A stretch of DNA of 60,739 nucleotides from Candidatus Kuenenia stuttgartensis (lineage in GTDB: Bacteria; Planctomycetota; Planctomycetia; Pirellulales; UBA1268): assembly GCA_945897435.1 (NCBI GenBank), contig CAMDFJ010000007.1, positions 1 through 60,739 of the forward strand, read 5' to 3'. How positions within the stretch are numbered: position 1 is the stretch's first letter; the number at the start of each line of letters is the position of its first letter. Positions 16,701 to 24,965 of the stretch are shown one piece after another. The position numbers were made by a program, and so were the translations under genes. A model generated the notes under the pieces. It was not told the origin of the DNA. It did not search any database and saw only the letters and a list, made by a program, of their open reading frames with translations.

Positions 16701-18815
16701 GAGTGCGAAGGAGCCGCCGTTGTAACCCGTGAGCGTGTTGTTGAGCGTGAACGCGGCCGAGTCAAACGAGGATCCGAAGCTCGTTGCGCCCAGGATCTTG
16801 AAGACCTTGTCGGTCGAATTGTCGAAGTTGGCGGCACTGCCCGAGAGATTGATGACGAACTTCGAGCCGCTGGAGTTGGCGAACGTGAGAGCCCCGGTCG
16901 AGAGCAGATCCCAGCCGGTGCCCGCGGCGAGCGAGGCGTTCGTCATCTGGATATTGAGCGAGCCGCCGCCGCCGAGCGTGGTCGCCCCGGTCGTGAGGAT
17001 GCCGACCGCGGCCGCGTCGCCGGGGTTCACCGTGCCGGAGATGCTGACGCCGCCGAGCACGGTGCCGGCACCGCTCAGCGTTTTGCCCGACGTGAGCGAC
17101 AGGCCACCCGTTACGGCGGTCACGTCGTAGGTCGCCCCGGAGGCGACATTGAACGCCGACGACCCAACCGAAGCCGCCGAACCCAGAGCGAGGGTGCCGT
17201 CCGAGACCGTCGTGGCTCCAGTGAACGTGTTGGCGTTCGTGAGCGTCAGGCTGCCCGCCCCGGCCTTTGTCAGGCTGCCCGCACCACCGATCAGGCCCGC
17301 GTAGGAGTCGGTCGTCGCCTGGTCGAACGTGATACCGGCGTTGTTGGAGAGCGTGATGTTGTTCCGCAGGCTGGAGGTCGTGCCCACGAGCGACCCGCCT
17401 GAGGCGGTGACATTGCCGGTGTATGTGTTGGTGCCGGTCAGCGTCACGGTGCCGGCGCCCGTCTTCGCGAGCGAAATCACCGAGCCTGCAGTCGTGCCCG
17501 ATCCATCTGCGATCACCCCGGAGAATGCCAGATCGCCCGCACCGCCGAGCGTCAGCGTTTTATTGCCCGAGCCCGACACGCGCAGGTTGCTCGAGATCGA
17601 GAGCAATTGGCCGGCGGTAGCGCTTGTGATCGTGGCACCGCCCGTAGTACCCGACATGGCGAAGACCTTGCTTGTGGTCTCCGTGCCGCTGCCGATCCAG
17701 TTGAGGCCGGCCGCGGTCGAGCCGCTGCCGATCGCGATCGTGCCGCTCGTGCCGAGAGAACTGACCGAGCCGGCCGCGGCGCCGAGGCTCGCGGCCGCAA
17801 GTGTGCCGCCGTTGAGAGAGACGTTGCCGGTAAACGCGTTCGCCGTGCCGGAGAGCGTCACCGTGCCCGTACCGGTCTTCAAAAAGCTGATCACCGAGCT
17901 GGCCGGACCGGCTCCGATCAGTCCGGAGAAACCTATGTTGCCGTTGCCGCCGAGCGTGAACGTCTTGTTGCCCGTGCCGCTGATGAAGAGGTCGCTCGTG
18001 ATCCCGACAAGACTGCCGCCCGTGCTGTTGCTGATCGTGCCGCCGCCCGTGGTTCCAGCCAGCCGGAAGACTTTGCTCGTCGTTTCAGTGCCGCTACCGA
18101 TCCATTTGAGTTCGGCGCTATTGCTCGACCCTCCCAGTTGAATGGTCCCCGAGGTACCAAGCGCACTGGCCAACCCTGCCGCCGATCCAAAGTTTGTGGC
18201 ATTGAGAAAACCGTTTGCCGACACCAAGACCGGCCCACTGAATGTGTTGGAAGTCCCCGAGATCGTAACGCCGCCCGTTCCGCTGTCCTTCGAGACGCCG
18301 CCCGTGCCGCTGATGACACCGGTCAGAAAGGCCAGAGACCCAGCTTGTGCGTTTTGCAGGCTGAGCGTTCCAGTGTTGATGACGATGTCGTTGGTGATCG
18401 TGACCTGGGGCCTTGTGCTTCCCGTAGCAGTACCCGACTGAATCGAAATTCTTCCAAACCCGGTGTTCTGCGAACCGGCATTCGCCTCGAACGATAGCGG
18501 GTTGCCTGCAATCGTCAGCATCGAGGACCCGTTTCCGCCAGAACCGGAAAATGTCAGGGTGTTGAGACTGAACGTACCGGCGACATCGTTGTTTGTGGTA
18601 ACAGTAGCGCTGCTCGCCATGCTGCCCGTGAAGACCAGTGACGTGGTGCTGCTGCTCACCGGGGTCGACGACCAGTTCGTTCCGGCCGACCACTGTGTGG
18701 TCCCTGATGCCGGAACGGTGTACGTGTATGTGACGGGAGCGGCAATCGATGACGTCGCGCCGAATGCCACAGCGGCGGCGATGGCAGCGAGGGCAAGTCT
18801 TGAGTTCGAAAGCAT
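13740..18815 (-). CDS. giant autotransporter-type beta-repeat protein with PEP-CTERM anchor
   Basis: This 1691-residue protein has a signal peptide (about residues 1-27) and about a dozen passenger-associated beta-strand repeats of the type seen in autotransporters, recurring as GTGTVTLSGTANAFTGNVSLNGGTL. The C-terminus is a PEP-CTERM sorting signal: VPEPSAIV, a hydrophobic helix and an RRR cluster. PEP-CTERM proteins are cut and anchored by an exosortase, which is not in this window. No outer-membrane beta-barrel translocator is present, so it is not a classic type V autotransporter. ATG at 18815 is chosen because GGAG lies 8 bases upstream and a good signal peptide follows. ATG at 18863 is possible, and the frame remains open further upstream only as antisense to the regulator. 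Probably a large surface or matrix protein. Confidence 0.86.
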   Translation of the reverse strand: MLSNSRLALAAIAAAVAFGATSSIAAPVTYTYTVPASGTTQWSAGTNWSSTPVSSSTTSLVFTGSMASSATVTTNNDVAGTFSLNTLTFSGSGGNGSSMLTIAGNPLSFEANAGSQNTGFGRISIQSGTATGSTRPQVTITNDIVINTGTLSLQNAQAGSLAFLTGVISGTGGVSKDSGTGGVTISGTSNTFSGPVLVSANGFLNATNFGSAAGLASALGTSGTIQLGGSSNSAELKWIGSGTETTSKVFRLAGTTGGGTISNSTGGSLVGITSDLFISGTGNKTFTLGGNGNIGFSGLIGAGPASSVISFLKTGTGTVTLSGTANAFTGNVSLNGGTLAAASLGAAAGSVSSLGTSGTIAIGSGSTAAGLNWIGSGTETTSKVFAMSGTTGGATITSATAGQLLSISSNLRVSGSGNKTLTLGGAGDLAFSGVIADGSGTTAGSVISLAKTGAGTVTLTGTNTYTGNVTASGGSLVGTTSSLRNNITLSNNAGITFDQATTDSYAGLIGGAGSLTKAGAGSLTLTNANTFTGATTVSDGTLALGSAASVGSSAFNVASGATYDVTAVTGGLSLTSGKTLSGAGTVLGGVSISGTVNPGDAAAVGILTTGATTLGGGGSLNIQMTNASLAAGTGWDLLSTGALTFANSSGSKFVINLSGSAANFDNSTDKVFKILGATSFGSSFDSAAFTLNNTLTGYNGGSFALASAGNDINITYTAAQLLNWLNGTGGDGAWTATGGTNWSGGAWNPAKAADFSGTPGTVTVDAGGVSANNGMLFNVGGYTVTGGEIALGGVDSAKNTLTASAGTTTINSNLSGSAGLTKTGAGVLSLGGANTLTGAVNVNDGTLSTTGADVLADTAAVTVQSAATFALGGSDAIGSLAGAGSVTLGGNTLTTGGDNTSTSFSGAIAGTGGLAKSGTGTFILTGSSSYTGATAIDGGSLQIGNGGTTGSIASTSGIAVDLGGSLVFARTDNQGGNVGTLISGSGAVTLANGTLQLTNTGNSFSGGLNVQRGLLTSSTVGNSGLNGVLGSGGTISLGNAATSGTFTWTGSGTESTNRAFALGGATGGATINSATSGQQLTITSDWTAPNEGAKTLTLGGSGNVRLEGAIPAGAGSSVISFVKTGAGSGYLTSETSAFTGSVSVNQGTLYVAKIGMAGAASSIGTSGTISLGSTTNGGTLRWLGASETSDKVIALAGTSGGGTLQLDSGTLSISGGVVVTGSGAKTFTLNAGNTASGEFSGVIADGVGSVVGVRKQGNGTWTISGANTYTGPTNVNQNTLAFTSGAIPTASTVQMTNGELRWAPGNTDDISGRLQIGTGSAAMTGYFDTGANNVTFASNITNTGTWAATLSKANGSGTLSLRGTNSYSGGTRVMYGTLNFASAVNLGTGTITIGSGTTRTDSNVGYGTLQWATGNTADISDRLTFDTKAGTVATLDTNGNNVSFANAIGGTTTAALNKIGTGSLTLLGANAYTGDTTVSNGRLVVNGSLQSPNVSVAAGASLGGTGTLAGTLAGAGLVGPGNSPGILSAIALDPSAGTGFAFEFNQANPDYSNVANSGNDLLKLTGGTAFLSSLSSANAVNVYFSQSAVGLGTLTGGFFTNTASDFLSSISGATFNYFVEDVGGSVLYNGLSYQTLAQYDASKSVTVSTVAANGGQVMQMQMVVVPEPSAIVITGIGVAIAALSAHRRRAA

Positions 18816-18962
18816 TTGCTGCGCTCCGAGAAAGTACTTCAGTGAAAACAATCTGGATGCCATGGACTCAATTCCCGACTGCAAAAGATGAAGACTGGTC
18901 GTGCGACGGAGAAAATGCCCCCCCCTTTTCCTTACGAATACTATTTCTGGTTCCCGACCACC

Positions 18963-18986
18963 GCTATTAGCCATCTGGCTAGGGAG
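18963..18986. promoter_or_regulatory. imperfect copy of the DUF1559-upstream palindrome
   Basis: The core TTAGCCATCTGGCTAG (18967-18982) matches the palindrome core at 11331 in 13 of 16 positions. The left flank is also conserved (GCTA versus GCCA). It sits in the 255-bp region between the PEP-CTERM gene (minus) and the response regulator gene (plus), 148 bases upstream of the former and 85 upstream of the latter. It is a candidate shared operator. Confidence 0.5.
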
Positions 18987-19070
18987 AAATTGTTTTGATC
19001 GAATTGCCGTAGAATGAATCGTGAAAGCCCGCGAAATTTCCCTTAAATAAAGTTTCCGGATCCCCGAACC

Positions 19071-19748
19071 ATGGGTCCCCCCAAGGCCTCCACTCCCCCC
19101 ATCCGGCTGATGCTGGTCGACGACCATGCCGTGATGCGGGCAGGGCTGGCCAACCTGCTCGGTTCTGGGCTGGGGTTCGAGGTCGTGGCCCAGTCGGACG
19201 ACGGCGAGACGGCCATCCGGCTCTGGCCGAAGTTCAAGCCCGACGTCTGCCTGCTCGACATGACGATGCACGGGATCGACGGTGTCGAGACCCTGAGCCG
19301 ACTGCGGAAGGTGGCCCCCGCCGCCCGGGTGCTGATGCTGACCTCGTCCGATTCAGCCGAGGACATGGCCCGGGCGATGAAGGCCGGGGCCAACGGCTAC
19401 GTCACCAAGAACGTCCAGCACAAGGAACTGTTCGACGCCATCCGGGAGGTCCATGCCGGAGGCCGACCCGTGAGCAGTTCAACGATCATCGAGTCGCGGC
19501 CCACGACGGCCGAGACCGGCGGATCGCCGCTGACGCCCCGGGAGATCGAGGTCGTGGCCCTGATGCGGGAGGGCTTCACCAATCAGGAGATTGGCAGGCT
19601 GCTCGGCATCTCGACCCACACCGCCAAGGCCCATGTCGCAGGCGTGCTTGAAAAACTCAACGCCAGCGACCGTACCCAGGCCGTCGCCCGTGCCTTCGAC
19701 CTCGGCCTGCTCAAGGCCGCCCATCTGCAGGGCAGACCGAAAATCTGA
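19071..19748 (+). CDS. NarL/FixJ-family response regulator
   Basis: This 225-residue two-component regulator has a receiver domain at residues 11-130. The acidic pair D17-D18 and the phosphoacceptor D63 (in CLLDMTM) are visible, as is the conserved VTKN lysine. A LuxR-type helix-turn-helix occupies about residues 155-210 (LTPREIEVVALMREG, NQEIGRLLGISTHTAKAH). It should bind DNA as a dimer upon phosphorylation. It is divergent from the PEP-CTERM gene and separated from the likely cognate kinase gene by that gene. The beta-helix/SGNH gene begins 14 bases after its stop, so the two may be co-transcribed. No strong Shine-Dalgarno is seen before the ATG at 19071. Confidence 0.92.
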   Translation: MGPPKASTPPIRLMLVDDHAVMRAGLANLLGSGLGFEVVAQSDDGETAIRLWPKFKPDVCLLDMTMHGIDGVETLSRLRKVAPAARVLMLTSSDSAEDMARAMKAGANGYVTKNVQHKELFDAIREVHAGGRPVSSSTIIESRPTTAETGGSPLTPREIEVVALMREGFTNQEIGRLLGISTHTAKAHVAGVLEKLNASDRTQAVARAFDLGLLKAAHLQGRPKI

Positions 19749-19762
19749 CCGGAGGATCTCTC

Positions 19763-22504
19763 ATGCCAGCCTTCCGCCGATTGTGTTTCCTGCTCGCACT
19801 TTCGTTGCCGGTGCATCCGGCCGCGAGCGCCGCGACATTCCACGTGGCTCCCACGGGCGACGACGCCGCCGCAGGCACCGCCGCGGCACCGTTTCGCACG
19901 GTGCAGCGCGGGGCCGAGGCGGCCCAGCCCGGCGATATCGTGCTCGTTGCACCCGGCATCTACCGGGAGCGGGTGGCACCGCCCCGTGGCGGCGCCGATG
20001 GAAAGCCGATCCTGTTTCGATCGAAGGAACTCCACAGGGCGGTCATCAAGGGATCGGATCTCTGGAAGCCGGTCTGGAAGCAGGAGGGCGGCCGCGTCTG
20101 GTCGGGCGAGGTCGATCCGAAACTGTTCACCGACGCCTCCCAGGTCGATGGCCCCAATCCGTTCGAGATCGGCTTCGCGAGCACCCCCTACGGCCGCGAG
20201 GGAAAGCCCGAATACGAGCGGCACCTCAAGAAGGAGCGGGCGGGGAATCCCAAGGCCGATCCCGACCTCGTCTACAGCCTCGGCCAGGTGTTCGTGGACG
20301 GCCAGATCCTGCGGCAGGCGCCTTTTCGCAAGGAGATGGAGCAGGAGCCTGGGCGCTGGTGGTATGACCGGTCAGGTCGGCGGCTATTCGTGCACTTCGC
20401 GGCCGACGGCCCGGAGGGGCACGAGGTCGAGATCACGACCAGGCGCCGGATCTTCGCGCCCCACGAACGCGGGCTGGGCCACATCGAGATCGAGGGCTTC
20501 GTCTTCGAGCACTGTGGCAACCAGTATCCGACCGACTTCTGGATCAAGGAGAAGCCGCAGAATCAGCAGGCGGGCGCCGTCGGCACGCGGAGCGGCCACC
20601 ACTGGAAGATCAGGCGCAACCTGATCCGGCTGGCCGCCGGCGTCGGCCTCGACATCGGCAAGGAAGGGTCCGAGGAAAAGGATCTGGAGATCGGCGACCG
20701 CAGGCGGGCCGGCACGCCTGGGCACCACGTCGTCGAGGAAAACTGGATCCTCGACAACGGGGCCGCCGGCACGGCGGGCTACTTTCCGACCCGGGTCGAA
20801 CTGCGGCGGAACGTCGTCGTCGGCAACAACGCCCTCGGATTCACCGGCCAGAAGCGATGGGAAAGCGCCGGGATCAAGCTCCACGGCCCCAAGCATTCGC
20901 TGATCGAGGGCAACTTCACCGCCTGGAACAACGGCGCCCCCGGGATCTGGTGCGACCAGGGGCCGGGCACGGAGACGCGGCTCCTCCGCAACACGAGCAT
21001 CGGCAACAGCAAGGGAATCGACTTCGAGATCGGCGGCAAGGACAACGCCGTCGTCGCCGCCAACGTGCTGATCGACAACGACGTCGGGATCTCGCTCCGC
21101 GAGGCAGGCCACGTGAGCCTGCTGCACAATATCGTTCTCGGTTCGAAGAAGGCGGCCGTCGAGTGCGCCGTCGAGAAGAGCCGCCCCGGCAATTGGTCGG
21201 CCGAGAATGTCAGCTGCCACGACAGCCTGATCGCGGCGCCGGGGTTGCTCGTCAGCGTGACCCGGCCCGACTACATGCGGAGCGCCGGCAGACGGTTCGA
21301 CCGCAACCTCTACGGGGCCGATCCTGCCGAGGCGAAGTGGGCGTTTGCCGCACCGAAGCCCGTCCCCGAGCCGTTCACGGCCTGGCGCGAACTGCTCGCG
21401 AAGTTCAATGACGGCAGCGATGCCGACGGGGCCAGCACCGCCGCAGGCGGCATCGAGCACTTCTTCGACCCGGTCTCGATGGACCTCGTGCTGCGGATCC
21501 CGGAGCAGGCGGCGATTCCCGCCTGCCCGGCCGACAAGCGGCTGCCGACCGACTTCTTCGGCAAGCCGTTCGCCTCCGGCACGGCCACGTCACCCCCCGG
21601 TCCGTTCGCCGGACTCAAGCCCGGCGGCAACCGCTTCCGGCTCTGGAGCGGCCCGCTGCCCGAGCTGCCGAGCGTTGCCACAGTCCCGGACCACGAGCCG
21701 ACGAACGACGCCGAGGTGCAGGCCCAGAACCGGTATCTCGACACGATGTCGAACGCCGACTACGCCAACTGGCTGGCGTTCGTGTCAAAGCAGGAGCCGG
21801 AGCGGCAGGAGTGGCTGAAGACGCTCGAGCGGCAGCTGGGGTCGTTCTACGGTCCTCCCTACATGCGGGACCTGGCCAAAGGCAGCCCCAAGATCACTGC
21901 CGAGAACGACGCCTGGGCCTACGTCAAGGATGATCCCGCCCTGCCCCGGATGCTGATCATCGGCGACTCGATCTCCCGCAGCTACACCGCGCCGGCCCGG
22001 CTGGCCCTCGCCGGCAGGGCCAACGTCCATCGGGCTCCGGCCAACTGCGGTCGCAGCGACTACTTCTTCAAGCATGGCGAAGACTGGCTCAGGCAGAACG
22101 GCAGCAATCGCTGGGACCTGATCACGGTGAACTACGGGATCCACGACTACGACAAGAAGCCCGAGCAGTTTGCCGACAACCTGCGGAAGATCATCGCCCG
22201 GCTGCGGGAGACGGGGGCCAGAATCCTCTGGGTGCGGACGACCCCCTGGGGACGGGCCGACGACGACCTCTCGATCGATCGCAGCCCCAAGACCAACGAG
22301 ACCTCCGACGCGGTGGCGAAGGCCGAGGGACTCGAGATCGTCGATCTCCACGCCCTGTTGATCGACGAACGCGGTCGCCTGCAGGCCGCCGATCGAACCC
22401 ACTGGAAGGACGAGGCCGCCGCCATCCTCGGCAAGGCGGTGGCGAAGGCGGTCGAACCCCATCTCGTCAGGCAGGGCGGTCGAGCACCTGATCGAGATCG
22501 ATGA
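19763..22504 (+). CDS. secreted beta-helix protein fused to SGNH hydrolase
   Basis: This 913-residue protein has a signal peptide (about residues 1-23). A DUF1565-like/right-handed beta-helix region covers about residues 25-520 (FHVAPTGDDAAAGT, FRTVQRGAEAAQPGDIVLVAPGIYRE, then turns such as NVLIDNDVGISLREAGHVSLLHN). A C-terminal SGNH/GDSL esterase domain starts near residue 725: nucleophile Ser736 in IIGDSIS, a glycine block ANCGRS, NYGIHD and the catalytic pair D877-x-x-H880. This suggests binding of a polysaccharide by the helix and removal of acyl groups by the hydrolase. GGAGG precedes the ATG. Its last 38 bases overlap, tail to tail, the end of the FAD oxidoreductase gene. Confidence 0.87.
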   Translation: MPAFRRLCFLLALSLPVHPAASAATFHVAPTGDDAAAGTAAAPFRTVQRGAEAAQPGDIVLVAPGIYRERVAPPRGGADGKPILFRSKELHRAVIKGSDLWKPVWKQEGGRVWSGEVDPKLFTDASQVDGPNPFEIGFASTPYGREGKPEYERHLKKERAGNPKADPDLVYSLGQVFVDGQILRQAPFRKEMEQEPGRWWYDRSGRRLFVHFAADGPEGHEVEITTRRRIFAPHERGLGHIEIEGFVFEHCGNQYPTDFWIKEKPQNQQAGAVGTRSGHHWKIRRNLIRLAAGVGLDIGKEGSEEKDLEIGDRRRAGTPGHHVVEENWILDNGAAGTAGYFPTRVELRRNVVVGNNALGFTGQKRWESAGIKLHGPKHSLIEGNFTAWNNGAPGIWCDQGPGTETRLLRNTSIGNSKGIDFEIGGKDNAVVAANVLIDNDVGISLREAGHVSLLHNIVLGSKKAAVECAVEKSRPGNWSAENVSCHDSLIAAPGLLVSVTRPDYMRSAGRRFDRNLYGADPAEAKWAFAAPKPVPEPFTAWRELLAKFNDGSDADGASTAAGGIEHFFDPVSMDLVLRIPEQAAIPACPADKRLPTDFFGKPFASGTATSPPGPFAGLKPGGNRFRLWSGPLPELPSVATVPDHEPTNDAEVQAQNRYLDTMSNADYANWLAFVSKQEPERQEWLKTLERQLGSFYGPPYMRDLAKGSPKITAENDAWAYVKDDPALPRMLIIGDSISRSYTAPARLALAGRANVHRAPANCGRSDYFFKHGEDWLRQNGSNRWDLITVNYGIHDYDKKPEQFADNLRKIIARLRETGARILWVRTTPWGRADDDLSIDRSPKTNETSDAVAKAEGLEIVDLHALLIDERGRLQAADRTHWKDEAAAILGKAVAKAVEPHLVRQGGRAPDRDR

Positions 22505-24092
22505 GCCGCCGCCGCAGGCTTTTGAAATCGACCGACTGCACCGGGCCTTCGGTCCGCACGGCCATCGATGCCGCCACGCCGGCCGATTCGGCGAGGATCA
22601 TCCAGACCGGCTCCATCCGGATCGAGGTCATCGCGATGTGGCTCGCCGAGCAGCAGACCGGCACGAGCAGGTTTCGGCATTCTGCCTCGGGTGGCACGAT
22701 CGACCGGTAGGGGATCTTGTAAATGCCGCGGTGGACCTCGTCGAGATAGAGCATCGAGAACTCGCCCCCTTGGAGCGCGACCTTTCCGTCGAGCGGAAAC
22801 ATCGCATACGGCCAGTCGTCGACGCCGTAGGAGGCGAGGCCGACCGAATCCTCGGGATCGGTCGTGCCCTCGAGGTCCCTCTGGGTGACGACGTAGCCCG
22901 ACACCATCCGGCGGGCCTCGCGGACATAGAGCTGGTGCGGCCAGCCCGCGGTGTCGTCGAAGGCGCCGGGCTGGAAGCCGACCGTGAGGGCGAGCTGCCG
23001 GAGTTTCTCGGGAACGGAGGGGTCGGTGCGGAGAAACTGGGTCATCCCGCGCATGAAGTTTTGGTGAAACTTCCAGATCCGCGACCGCTCGGCCCAGTCG
23101 CCGTCGGGATAGCCGGCGTTGCAGCCGTAGACCGTGGGGGCGAGCAGGCTGCGGGCGAGGTTTCCGCCGCCGAGCGCATGCACCCGGCCACCGGCCACCT
23201 CGTAGACGCCTAGCTTCCGCATCCGCCGGCCGTTGAGATCGATCCCGGCCGCGAATGCACGGCGATAGACCTCGAAGGTGCGGGGGTCGTAGTCGGCGGG
23301 CGGATCGAGCGGCAGCCGGTCTCCCTCGAAGGCGAATTTCCAGCGGAAGCCGTAGCCCATCGTGAGTTTGTCGGCGCTGCCGAGCGGCCCCATCTCGATG
23401 TTCTGAAGCAACGGCAGCAGGCCGCTCGTGGGATCGCCCGGGGTGACATAGGGATCGACCTCGTAGGCCGCCATGTTGGGCCGGACGCCGGCGAGCGATT
23501 CGCCATGTCGCTCCTGCGACTCGCGGCCAAACGTGTATGACACGCCCGCCTTCGCCATCAGGTCGCCCTCGTAGGAGCAGTCGATGAAGACGCGGGCCCG
23601 GACGGCTCGGTCGCGGGGTGTGGTCGGCGTCGCGACCGGACAGCCCATCGGATCGGGCGGTGCATGGTCGAGCAGGATCGACGCGATCTTCGCGTCGGCC
23701 AGTTGGACGTCCGCCAGGCGATGCTCGAAGACGACCTCGATCCCGTGCTCGCGGACGAGATCGAGAAACCTGGCCCGGTAATGGGCGTCATCGCCGCCGT
23801 CCTTGAGGATCTTCCGGGCCATGCCGCCGACGGCCTCCTTGCGTCCCCAGTCGATGTGGCTCAGGCCGCCGCCCGTCATGCCGCCGAGCCAGCGGCTCGG
23901 TTCGACGATCACGACCCGGCAGCCCTCGCGGCTTGCCGCGACGGCGGCCACGACGCCGGCGGCCGTTCCGCCGTAGACGCAGACATCGGCCACGATCGCT
24001 GCATCGGTCGGCTGGCCGCGGAGTTCGAGGCCCCATCCGCCCGCGAGGGCGGCGCCGCAGCCTGCCACGAACTGTCGCCGGGGGATGCTCAT
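22467..24092 (-). CDS. FAD-dependent oxidoreductase (xanthan-lyase-like family)
   Basis: This 541-residue protein matches the FAD_oxidored family, often annotated in planctomycetes as putative xanthan lyase or secreted FAD-dependent oxidoreductase. A Tat-like start (SIPRRQFVAGCG) suggests folded export with bound cofactor. The dinucleotide-binding fold appears at about residues 38-62 (VCVYGGTAAGVVAAVAA, ending VVIVEP), followed by WLGGMTGGGLSHID and the FIDCSYEGDL block. The C-terminal CSASHIAMTSIRMEPVWM is also typical. It is translationally coupled to the upstream YceH gene (ATGA at 24089-24092). It converges with the beta-helix/SGNH gene, which is consistent with a carbohydrate-processing theme. 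Substrate unknown. Confidence 0.83.
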   Translation of the reverse strand: MSIPRRQFVAGCGAALAGGWGLELRGQPTDAAIVADVCVYGGTAAGVVAAVAASREGCRVVIVEPSRWLGGMTGGGLSHIDWGRKEAVGGMARKILKDGGDDAHYRARFLDLVREHGIEVVFEHRLADVQLADAKIASILLDHAPPDPMGCPVATPTTPRDRAVRARVFIDCSYEGDLMAKAGVSYTFGRESQERHGESLAGVRPNMAAYEVDPYVTPGDPTSGLLPLLQNIEMGPLGSADKLTMGYGFRWKFAFEGDRLPLDPPADYDPRTFEVYRRAFAAGIDLNGRRMRKLGVYEVAGGRVHALGGGNLARSLLAPTVYGCNAGYPDGDWAERSRIWKFHQNFMRGMTQFLRTDPSVPEKLRQLALTVGFQPGAFDDTAGWPHQLYVREARRMVSGYVVTQRDLEGTTDPEDSVGLASYGVDDWPYAMFPLDGKVALQGGEFSMLYLDEVHRGIYKIPYRSIVPPEAECRNLLVPVCCSASHIAMTSIRMEPVWMILAESAGVAASMAVRTEGPVQSVDFKSLRRRLIDLDQVLDRPA

Positions 24093-24802
24093 GAGAGGGA
24101 CTCCTGTTCGAGGTCTGCGAGCCGGGCAACAACCTCGGCGAGTTGCCGCTCGACCGCAGCGAGGCGGGCCTCGAGCGAATGCTCTGGCGAAGCTCGGGGC
24201 TTTTCGGCGCTGGGGCGGGTTTCCGTCGAGACGGTCTCGGCGGTCGCGGTCGGCTGGTCTGCGGTGCCGATCTGTGACCGGACCTTTTCCAGTTTTTCCG
24301 CCGGCAGCAGTCCGTGGGTCAGCATCCGGCCGCGGCCGGGGGGCGAGAGCCAGACGATCAGTTGCTTGGCCGCGAGCGAGTCGAGGTGGGCCCGCAGCAG
24401 GTCGAGGTCGGGAATCGGATCCATCCGGCTGGCCCGGCCCCGCAGGTCGCCCTCGCTCTGCTCGCCGCGAAGGAGCAGTTCGCCCATGATCGCCAGTTGC
24501 TCCTTCTCGACCCCGAGCCATTCGTAGGCCAGGTGGCGATAGCGGGGAATCTTGCCGCTGCCGAAAACCTCGGCCGCCGCGCCGCTCGCCCGCAGCCCCT
24601 CGATCGCCCGCATCACCTGCTCCTCGTCGAGCGTCATCAGCGGGTCGCGGTTGCTCTTCTGGTTGCAGCCGGTGACGAGGGCATTGAGCGAGAGCGGATA
24701 CTGGTCGGGGGTGGTCTTCGCCTTCTCGATCAGCGTGCCGAGCACCCGCCGCTCGTTGGCGTCGAGCGGGCGAATCGCCTTGCCCGCGGAGGGATCATGC
24801 AT
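24089..24802 (-). CDS. YceH-family (DUF480) protein
   Basis: This 237-residue YceH/DUF480 protein has two winged-helix domains: ANERRVLGTLIEKAKTTPDQYPLSLNAL at about residues 15-42 and EKEQLAIMGELLLRGEQSEGDL near residue 98. A low-complexity linker and a short C-terminal coiled coil follow (residues about 205-235). The family is widespread, cytoplasmic and poorly characterised. GAGGA lies upstream of the ATG at 24802. It overlaps the FAD oxidoreductase start by 4 bases; a functional link is not obvious. Confidence 0.9.
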   Translation of the reverse strand: MHDPSAGKAIRPLDANERRVLGTLIEKAKTTPDQYPLSLNALVTGCNQKSNRDPLMTLDEEQVMRAIEGLRASGAAAEVFGSGKIPRYRHLAYEWLGVEKEQLAIMGELLLRGEQSEGDLRGRASRMDPIPDLDLLRAHLDSLAAKQLIVWLSPPGRGRMLTHGLLPAEKLEKVRSQIGTADQPTATAETVSTETRPSAEKPRASPEHSLEARLAAVERQLAEVVARLADLEQESLS

Positions 24803-24895
24803 CGGGCGTCCTCGCCTGGCCTGGGAAGGGGTGTGACCGTGAACTGGAGGAAACAGTTCCGAGTCTGGCAGCGGGCGAGCGGCATGAATAGCCCC

Positions 24896-24934
24896 GGCTC
24901 AGGCGAGCAGGTCGGGAATTACCTTCGCCTGCTC
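24896..24934. repeat. duplicated 3' end of the DUF1501 gene (direct repeat, left)
   Basis: These 39 bases match 26567-26605, the 3' end of the DUF1501 gene, at 37 of 39 positions and in the same orientation. On the minus strand they encode a fragment ending AKVIPDLLA plus stop. The copy lies in the noncoding gap between the AbiE toxin stop and the YceH start, so it is a gene remnant. Confidence 0.8.
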
Positions 24935-24965
24935 CTTTCCCAAACTCGGCCGTCGCTGGCACCAC

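Noticed and set aside
14000-18700. CRISPR-like or satellite array within the giant gene
   Set aside because: Repetition is at the protein level (beta-strand repeats) with variable DNA units and no constant spacers.
13740-18815. Classic type V autotransporter
   Set aside because: The passenger-type repeats are present but no C-terminal beta-barrel; the C-terminus is a PEP-CTERM signal.
18816-19271. N-terminal extension of the PEP-CTERM protein over the response regulator gene
   Set aside because: The added 152 residues are antisense to a clear receiver domain, lack a signal peptide, and the ATG at 18815 has a ribosome-binding site and a good signal sequence.
24093-24521. Extension of the FAD oxidoreductase frame upstream
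   Set aside because: The extra residues are low-complexity Arg/Gly/Pro and lie in another frame of the YceH gene; the Tat-like start is at 24092.
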